Below are positions 1 to 4,685 of a DNA stretch of 6,236 bases, in pieces. Both the position numbers and the translations under genes were made by a program. The first letter of the stretch is position 1. Every line of letters starts with the position of its first letter. A model generated the notes under the pieces. The model was not told the DNA's origin, did no database searches, and was given only the letters and a program-made list of their open reading frames with translations. This DNA is from JAAZFE01 sp034005635 (GTDB lineage: Bacteria; Verrucomicrobiota; Kiritimatiellia; CAIQIC01; Lenti-01), in NCBI GenBank assembly GCA_034005635.1, contig JAVEUJ010000142.1, positions 1-6,236 on the forward strand. The letters are read 5' to 3'.

Positions 1-12
1 CTCTTCCGATCT
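1..12. other. Illumina adapter remnant (sequencing artefact)
   Basis: The first 12 bases, CTCTTCCGATCT, are identical to the 3' end of the TruSeq adapter and sit exactly at the window edge. An exact 12-base match at position 1 is very unlikely by chance. These bases are almost certainly not genomic. They do not break the reading frame of the gene that follows, so gene callers can extend that gene into them by mistake. Confidence 0.93.
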
Positions 13-13
13 C

Positions 14-973
14 TTCCTAGTGCCGCTGGTGTGGGCAGGCATCCTCGCACTGTGCGCGCAGCCGCTGCATCGGCGGTTGGCGGCAAAATTCAACCCGTCG
101 CTGGCGGCGATTTTGTCTGCGGTGGCGGTGGCGCTGCTGTTGATCGTGCCGGCGGTGTTGTTGGCAATAGCGCTGGCGGGGGAAATCAAAACGGCGGTGA
201 CGAGTCTGCAGGAGGTAATTGGATCGCTCCACGAAAATGAACGGGTGCTGGCGGCGTGGGCGTGGGTCGAGGCACACGTGCCGATGGCGGCTCCGGACGA
301 GATCAAGGGGAAGCTGATGCAAATGGGCACGACGCTGACGCGTTTTATGGCGGGTCAGGCGGGGGCCGCAATCCAGGCGTCATCGATCTTTTTCTTCAAA
401 CTGTTTGTGACGTTGTTTGCGCTGTTTTTCTTCCTGCGCGATGGCCTGGCGCTGGGAAATGCCATCCAATCGATTTTGCCGTTCGGCCCGAAACGCAATG
501 AGGAGCTGATGACGCGGACAGCCGAGTTGGTGTTTGCCGGATCAATGGCGACCCTGACGGTGGCGGCGGTACAGGGGTTGACCGGGGGGATTGTCTTTGC
601 CGCGCTGGGTCTGCCGGCCCCGATATTTTGGGGTGTGGTGATGGGGTTCTGTGCGTTGCTGCCGTTGTTCGGCACGGCGTTGATTTGGGGTCCGGCTGTG
701 GTCGGGTTGCTGGCCATGGGGGCCTGGGGCAAGGCGGCGATCCTGCTGGTGCTGGGGCTGGTGCTAGTGGGCGGGATCGACAACCTGCTGCGGCCGATTT
801 TGGTGAGCAGTAAAACTCAAATGAATGGGCTGGTGGTATTCATCAGCATTCTGGGAGGAGTGACGGCTTTCGGTTTCGTGGGTCTGGTGCTGGGGCCGGT
901 AGTGGCGGCGGCGATTATCAGTTTGCTGGAATTGGGGACAGTGGGGGTCGCGCCGGTGGCAGATAAAAGCTAG
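14..973 (+). CDS. AI-2E family transporter (TqsA/YdgG-like permease), N-terminus missing
   Basis: This is a polytopic inner-membrane protein of the AI-2E transporter family (formerly UPF0118). Members have been linked to export of the quorum-sensing signal AI-2 (E. coli TqsA) or to sodium/proton antiport, so the substrate here is open. Numbering residues from GTG 20, hydrophobic segments lie near 1-16, 28-52, 121-140, 172-198, 200-232, 238-252 and 270-304. A polar stretch at about 56-115 and a basic FGPKRNEE segment near 155-162 separate them. Family hallmarks are VQGLTGGIVFAALGLPAP (184-201) and the C-terminal LGGVTAFGFVGLVLGPVV (278-295). The frame is open to the left edge, and GTG 20 falls inside the first membrane helix, so it is not the true start; roughly 30-40 residues are probably lost at the contig end. 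The stop is TAG at 971-973. The family call is firm; the function is inferred only from the family. Confidence 0.9.
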   Translation, partial: FLVPLVWAGILALCAQPLHRRLAAKFNPSLAAILSAVAVALLLIVPAVLLAIALAGEIKTAVTSLQEVIGSLHENERVLAAWAWVEAHVPMAAPDEIKGKLMQMGTTLTRFMAGQAGAAIQASSIFFFKLFVTLFALFFFLRDGLALGNAIQSILPFGPKRNEELMTRTAELVFAGSMATLTVAAVQGLTGGIVFAALGLPAPIFWGVVMGFCALLPLFGTALIWGPAVVGLLAMGAWGKAAILLVLGLVLVGGIDNLLRPILVSSKTQMNGLVVFISILGGVTAFGFVGLVLGPVVAAAIISLLELGTVGVAPVADKS

Positions 974-1008
974 TCGATGAGTGCTTGGAATCCAAATAGC
1001 AGTCGGGT

Positions 1009-1854
1009 GTGGCGATGAAAGCAGGTCGCGATGGTTCCGCACCGGTGCCGCCGGGCAAACGCCAGCCGTGGATTGTCCAGTTTCTGCTCTGGGGGGCACG
1101 CGTGGTGGTGTTTTTCGTGCTGGCGGGCACGGCGCTGACCATCTACGAGTTTCTCTTCAAAAACATGTTTGGCGATCGCCGCTATCTGACCGGATTTCTG
1201 GCGCTATGGCTGTTCACGGCCTATCTGGTGCTGCCGCGCATCCATCGCTGGCTGACGCGCCTGTATGTGCCGGATTATTTCATCGGGCGGGTGCGCACGG
1301 GCGATGGTTTACTGGGCGACCCAGTGAATCTGGCGGTCAATGGCTCTCGCGAACAGCTCACAGCGGCGATGTTGGCTGCGGGCTGGGTGGAAGCCGATGA
1401 CCTGAGCCTGCGCAGCACAATCCAGATGGTGCGCTGCACCTTGTTTGGACGCAGTTATCCGTCGGCGCCGGTGAGTTCGTTGTATTTGTTCAGCCGCCGT
1501 CAGGATTTGGCGTTTGAGCAGGAAGTCGGCGGAAAAACTCATCGTCGGCACCATGTGCGGTTCTGGCGCACGCCGGAGGGGTGGTGGTTGCCCGGGGGAC
1601 ACCGGGCGGACTGGGTCGCGGCGGCGACATTCGACCGCAGTGTCGGGTTTTCACTGTTTACTGGGCAGTTCACCCATCGGATTGCGGAAGATACCGACGA
1701 AGAGCGCGATTATGTCGTGGAGACCCTGCGTGCAGCGGGGCAAACGGCGGAGGTGAGGGTTGTTGAGCATTTTGCCAGCGGTTATCGCAGCCGCAACGGT
1801 GGCGGCGACAGCATCAGGACCGACGGCGCTTTGCCGTTTGTGACGTTGGGGTAG
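1009..1854 (+). CDS. Two-helix membrane protein with LssY C-terminal-like domain
   Basis: The 281-residue product has a short basic N-terminus, two predicted membrane helices (about 23-46 and 58-77), then a soluble region of about 200 residues. That region resembles the LssY C-terminal domain, named from the Legionella lss type I secretion locus. Recognisable blocks are GDPVNLAVNGSREQL (103-117), a SSLYLFSRRQDLAFEQEVG stretch (156-174), RHHVRFW (180-186) and AAATFDRSVGFSLFTGQFTHRI (204-225). Full LssY proteins also carry a PAP2 phosphatase-type membrane domain; none is seen here, so this is a stand-alone version. The molecular function of the domain is not known. An in-frame TAG at 997-999 limits the start to GTG 1009 or ATG 1015; neither has a strong ribosome binding site. 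It begins 35 bases after the permease gene on the same strand, so co-transcription is likely. Confidence 0.82.
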   Translation: MAMKAGRDGSAPVPPGKRQPWIVQFLLWGARVVVFFVLAGTALTIYEFLFKNMFGDRRYLTGFLALWLFTAYLVLPRIHRWLTRLYVPDYFIGRVRTGDGLLGDPVNLAVNGSREQLTAAMLAAGWVEADDLSLRSTIQMVRCTLFGRSYPSAPVSSLYLFSRRQDLAFEQEVGGKTHRRHHVRFWRTPEGWWLPGGHRADWVAAATFDRSVGFSLFTGQFTHRIAEDTDEERDYVVETLRAAGQTAEVRVVEHFASGYRSRNGGGDSIRTDGALPFVTLG

Positions 1855-1868
1855 GGCGGGGAGGAGGG
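1848..1868 (+). other. Candidate G-quadruplex motif over the stop codon of the LssY_C gene
   Basis: Four G-tracts lie close together on the coding strand: GGGG 1848-1851, GGG 1854-1856, GGGG 1858-1861 and GGG 1866-1868. The loops are TA, C and AGGA. This fits the standard G3+N1-7 pattern and spans the TAG stop (1852-1854). The structure could form in DNA or in the 3' end of the transcript. The region is G-rich overall, so chance occurrence is possible. Confidence 0.45.
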
Positions 1869-1895
1869 ACGGTCGCAGCAAGCTGCGCCCCTACA
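1869..1895. repeat. Short palindromic intergenic element, probable dispersed repeat
   Basis: The core CGCAGC (1874-1879), AA, GCTGCG (1882-1887) is a perfect 6-bp inverted repeat with a 2-base spacer. It is flanked by GGT on the left and CCCCTACA on the right. Read on the other strand it begins TGTAGGGGCGCAGC. Modules of this shape occur as dispersed intergenic repeats in several bacterial genomes; that is recollection, and only one copy is present in this window. No T-run follows, so it does not look like an intrinsic terminator. Confidence 0.4.
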
Positions 1896-1915
1896 AAGCA
1901 GGCACAAAACGGCAC

Positions 1916-1941
1916 GGGGCGGAATGGGTTGTCGGGGGGGG
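1916..1941 (+). other. Second candidate G-quadruplex motif, overlapping the putative promoter
   Basis: G-tracts lie at 1916-1919, 1926-1928 and in an 8-G run at 1934-1941 that can supply two tracts. Loops are CGGAAT, TTGTC and GG. The pattern is valid, but the last two tracts come from one homopolymer, so it is weaker than the motif at 1848-1868. It covers the -35 hexamer and the start of the spacer of the candidate promoter. Confidence 0.35.
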
Positions 1942-1957
1942 CTTTATTTGTTCTAAT
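1929..1957 (+). promoter_or_regulatory. Candidate sigma70-type promoter of the efflux operon
   Basis: A -35-like TTGTCG (1929-1934, four of six consensus bases) and a -10-like TCTAAT (1952-1957, five of six) are separated by exactly 17 bases. The transcript would start near 1964, leaving a leader of about 30 bases before ATG 1995. The spacer begins with the rest of an 8-G run (1934-1941). The location, directly before the first gene of the operon, supports it, but the match is modest and this organism's promoter consensus is unknown. Confidence 0.35.
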
Positions 1958-1982
1958 GGACGGCATGTCGGCAAAAGAGAAC

Positions 1983-1986
1983 GGAG
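1983..1986 (+). promoter_or_regulatory. Ribosome binding site deciding the start of the outer-membrane factor
   Basis: GGAG lies 8 bases before ATG 1995. This start gives a clean lipoprotein signal peptide, whereas the upstream in-frame starts (TTG 1929, ATG 1956, ATG 1965) would put a polar extension in front of it. Confidence 0.6.
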
Positions 1987-1994
1987 TGCGAGGG

Positions 1995-3467
1995 ATGACC
2001 TGGATTAAGCTGGGTGGAGCGCTGGTGGGCAGTTGCCTGATAGCAGGGTGTCTATCGGTTGGGCCGGACTACGAGGCGCCGCAGATGGCGGTGCCGGAGG
2101 CCTGGCAGGGGGCGGCGGGGGAATCTAGCGACACGATGGCGCAGTGGTGGACGGTGTTTGGGGATGAGGCGCTGGCGGAACTGGTGGCGGATGCGCGGGC
2201 GAACAATCGCGATTTGACGGCAGCGGTGGCGCGGCTGGACGGTTATGCGGCATCGCTGGGGATGGCGCGGGCGGATTACTTCCCGTCGGTGGGGGCACAG
2301 GCGGGGGCGGCCTACGACCGGCAGAGCGAGCGGGTACATACGCCGAGGGGATATGCCGCGGCGGATAATCCGGACTGGCTAGTTCAGGCAGGCTTTTCGA
2401 TGGCGTGGGAGCTGGATCTCTGGGGCCGGGTGCGGCGGAGTGTCGAGGCAGCGCGGGGAGCGCTGGATGCCTCGCAGGAGGACGTGCGCAACGTGCAGGT
2501 GATGCTGCAAGCGCAGGTGGCGGTGGCCTACATCCAACTGCGAACGCTGCAGCAGCAGGTGGCCTTTGCTGAGCGTAACATTGGGCTGCAGCAGGAGACG
2601 TTGACGGTGGTGCGGGGGCGGTTTGATGCGGGACTGACGGGGGAACTGGACGTGCGGCAGGCGGAGATGAATCTAGCGGCAACGACAGCTCAGGTGCCAT
2701 CGATGAAGGCGGGGATCGAGCAGGCGCTGAACGGGCTGTGCCAGTTGACGGGACGACTGCCCGGCGAACTGGACGCGCTGCGAGCGGTGGGGCCGGTGCC
2801 GATGGCCACGGCGTTGCCGGGCTTTCTGCCGCGGGAGTTGCTGCGGCGGCGGCCGGACATCCGCTCGGCGGAGCGGCGGCTGGCGGCGCAGACGGCCAAG
2901 ATCGGCGTGGCGCAGGCGGATTATTATCCGCAGTTGGCACTGAACGGGACCTTTGCGCTGGCGGCGACGGATGCGGGGGAGTTCGGTAAAAAGGCAGCGC
3001 AGGACTACGGCATCGGGCCTTCGCTGACGTGGGCCATTTTCACGGCGGGCCGGGTGCGCAATCGCGTACGGGCAGAGGAGGCGGCCACGCGGGGCGCGCT
3101 GGCAGCATACGAGCAGAGCGTGCTGGGGGCGTACCGGGAGTGCGAGGATGCGCTGGCGGCGCTGGCGAACGAGAAGGCGCGTCTGGCTGCGTTGGGCGAC
3201 GCGGTGACCGCGGCGCAACAGACGACGGAGCTGGTCGACGAGCTCTATCGGACGGGGCTTCAGGATTTTCAAGGGGTGCTCGATGCGCAGCGACAGCTCG
3301 CGCAGTATCAGGATGCGCTGGCGCAGTCGATGGGAAAATCGGCGGCGGACCTGGTGGCGGCGTACAAGGCGTTTGGCGGGGGCTGGACGGCGGAGGGCGG
3401 CGAACCAGAACTCGCACCGCCGGCGGCGGAGCGCAACGATATGACGGTGGAAACGCCGGAAGCCTGA
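1995..3467 (+). CDS. Outer-membrane factor lipoprotein of an RND efflux system (NodT/OprM family)
   Basis: The 490-residue product is a TolC-like outer-membrane channel subunit, expected to work as a trimer that carries substrate through the periplasm and out of the cell. Residues 1-18 form a signal peptide ending in the lipobox LIAG-C19, so Cys19 should be lipidated; the family motif CLSVGPDYEAP (19-29) follows. Two repeated outer-membrane efflux domains lie at about 57-245 and 285-460. Hallmarks are AWELDLWGRVRRSVEAA (137-153), LLRRRPDIRSAERRLAAQ (282-299), ADYYPQLALNG (308-318), WAIFTAGRVRN (346-356) and YRTGLQDFQGVLDAQR (418-433). Length is normal for the family. The C-terminal tail (461-490) is rich in Gly, Glu, Pro and Ala and probably disordered. 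The start is chosen from GGAG at 1983 and the lipoprotein signal. It is the first gene of the operon; 51 bases separate it from the adaptor gene, with no terminator seen. Confidence 0.94.
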   Translation: MTWIKLGGALVGSCLIAGCLSVGPDYEAPQMAVPEAWQGAAGESSDTMAQWWTVFGDEALAELVADARANNRDLTAAVARLDGYAASLGMARADYFPSVGAQAGAAYDRQSERVHTPRGYAAADNPDWLVQAGFSMAWELDLWGRVRRSVEAARGALDASQEDVRNVQVMLQAQVAVAYIQLRTLQQQVAFAERNIGLQQETLTVVRGRFDAGLTGELDVRQAEMNLAATTAQVPSMKAGIEQALNGLCQLTGRLPGELDALRAVGPVPMATALPGFLPRELLRRRPDIRSAERRLAAQTAKIGVAQADYYPQLALNGTFALAATDAGEFGKKAAQDYGIGPSLTWAIFTAGRVRNRVRAEEAATRGALAAYEQSVLGAYRECEDALAALANEKARLAALGDAVTAAQQTTELVDELYRTGLQDFQGVLDAQRQLAQYQDALAQSMGKSAADLVAAYKAFGGGWTAEGGEPELAPPAAERNDMTVETPEA

Positions 3468-3505
3468 TGGCTGCGTCACAATTGAATTAGGTAGAAAAGC
3501 GAAAC

Positions 3506-3510
3506 GGGAG
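3506..3510 (+). promoter_or_regulatory. Ribosome binding site of the adaptor gene
   Basis: GGGAG ends 8 bases before ATG 3519. It lies in the relatively A-rich 51-base gap after the outer-membrane factor gene, which shows no hairpin plus T-run, so read-through from the upstream gene is expected. Confidence 0.6.
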
Positions 3511-3518
3511 AGACCGGA

Positions 3519-4685
3519 ATGAAGCATGGAATAAAGAATTTATCAGGCAAGTTGATCGGCGGTGTCTTGCTGGTGGCGGGCGTAGCGGGGATTTTCCTCT
3601 ATAAGGCGAAGCCGGTAGAGGCGCCGGAGGACACAACGATCCGTCCGATCAATAGCCTGGTGGTGGGGGAGGCCCAGGCGTGGCCCAAACTGCATTTTCC
3701 GGGAACGATCGAAGCGAGCACCGAAGTAAACCTCTCGTTTGAAGTGGGTGGCCGGTTGGTGGAGTTTCCCGTACAGCGGGGAATGAAGGTGGAGAAGGGC
3801 GATGTGCTGGGGCGGATTGATCCGAGCAATTTTGAAAATCAAGTAAAGAACGCCGAAGCGGACTTGGAGCAGGCGCGCAGTTCACTCGAGCGGATTGAGC
3901 GAGCACTGAAGGTTAACGCGGTATCGCAGGAAGAGGCCTCGCAGGCGCGAGCCGCGGTACAAAAGGCCGAAGCGCTGTTGGCGATTCAGCGCAAGGCGTT
4001 GGCCGATACGGTGCTGTTAGCGTCCTTCGATGGGCGCGTCTCGGAGACCTATGCGGATGCCTTCGACACGGTGGCACCGGGGAAGGCGGTGCTGAAGCTG
4101 CAGGATCTGGTGCGGCTGGCCATCGCGGTGTCCGTGCCGCAGGGATACATCATGTCTTCGACACCGGAGCAATTGGAGCAAGCCCGCTATTATGTGCAGT
4201 TCGATCCGCTGCCAGGGAAGCAAGTGCCAGCGAAGGTGAAGGAATTTGCAACGATGGCCGATCCGGTCACGCAGACATATCGTGCGCGCTTTACGTTTGA
4301 GAATCCGGATGGCGTGCGGTTGCTGCCGGGGATGACAGGGACGGTTGGGGTGGAGGTGGCGCATCCCAAGGCCGAAGCGTCGGCTTTGCAGGTGCCCTCC
4401 AATGCGGTGGGCTTCGATAGCGCGGGGCAGGCGTTTGTATGGGTGTTGGAGAGCGATGGCGAGGGCATCTATGCCGCCCAACGGCGGACGATCCACCTGG
4501 GCGACCGCAATGGCGACAGTGTGTCGGTTACCGCCGGGTTAGCGGTCGGCGAGCGGATCGCAACCGCGGGCGTGGCCATCCTGACGGAAGGCCGGCGGGT
4601 GCGGCTGCTCGTGGAGGAGAGCACCCCCGTCGCAGCGAGCGTGGTGCTGCCGGGACCTGACGGGTCGGCGGGAACAGAGCAATGA
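3519..4685 (+). CDS. RND efflux periplasmic adaptor subunit (membrane fusion protein, HlyD/AcrA type)
   Basis: The 388-residue protein should link the inner-membrane pump to the outer-membrane channel. A hydrophobic N-terminal segment (about 12-28) follows a short basic head and has no lipobox cysteine, so it is either a Sec signal or an uncleaved membrane anchor, unlike lipidated AcrA. The domain order is typical: first lipoyl half with EVGGRLVEFPVQRGMKVEKG (75-94), a short alpha-hairpin (about 103-163) with charged heptad-like helices, second lipoyl half (SFDGRVSETYADAFDTVAPG, 169-188), beta-barrel (about 200-280) including the RLLPGMTGTV motif (267-276), and a membrane-proximal domain (about 288-366). 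The acidic Ser/Pro/Gly-rich tail (367-388) looks flexible. ATG 3519 is supported by GGGAG at 3506. Its TGA stop overlaps the pump start by 4 bases, implying translational coupling. Substrate is not predictable. Confidence 0.94.
   Translation: MKHGIKNLSGKLIGGVLLVAGVAGIFLYKAKPVEAPEDTTIRPINSLVVGEAQAWPKLHFPGTIEASTEVNLSFEVGGRLVEFPVQRGMKVEKGDVLGRIDPSNFENQVKNAEADLEQARSSLERIERALKVNAVSQEEASQARAAVQKAEALLAIQRKALADTVLLASFDGRVSETYADAFDTVAPGKAVLKLQDLVRLAIAVSVPQGYIMSSTPEQLEQARYYVQFDPLPGKQVPAKVKEFATMADPVTQTYRARFTFENPDGVRLLPGMTGTVGVEVAHPKAEASALQVPSNAVGFDSAGQAFVWVLESDGEGIYAAQRRTIHLGDRNGDSVSVTAGLAVGERIATAGVAILTEGRRVRLLVEESTPVAASVVLPGPDGSAGTEQ

Noticed and set aside
20..22. GTG as the start of the AI-2E permease
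   Set aside because: It lies within the first membrane helix, the frame is open upstream to the edge, and family members have about 30-40 more residues before this point.
981..1400. A 139-codon plus-strand frame starting GTG 981
   Set aside because: It overlaps the LssY_C gene in another frame, and its product is Gly/Arg-rich with no family resemblance.
1874..1887. Intrinsic terminator after the LssY_C gene
   Set aside because: The hairpin has a 2-base loop and no following T-run, so a repeat element is the better reading.
1929..1931. TTG as the start of the outer-membrane factor
   Set aside because: It would add 22 polar residues before the lipoprotein signal peptide and lacks a ribosome binding site; it lies in the candidate -35 element.
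2125..2940. A 271-codon open frame on the minus strand
   Set aside because: It lies wholly opposite the outer-membrane factor gene, and its product is low-complexity Pro/Ala/Ser/Arg, as expected from the complement of GC-rich codons. No domain is recognisable.
2673..3527. A 284-codon open frame on the minus strand
   Set aside because: Arg-rich shadow of the outer-membrane factor gene, with no recognisable motif.
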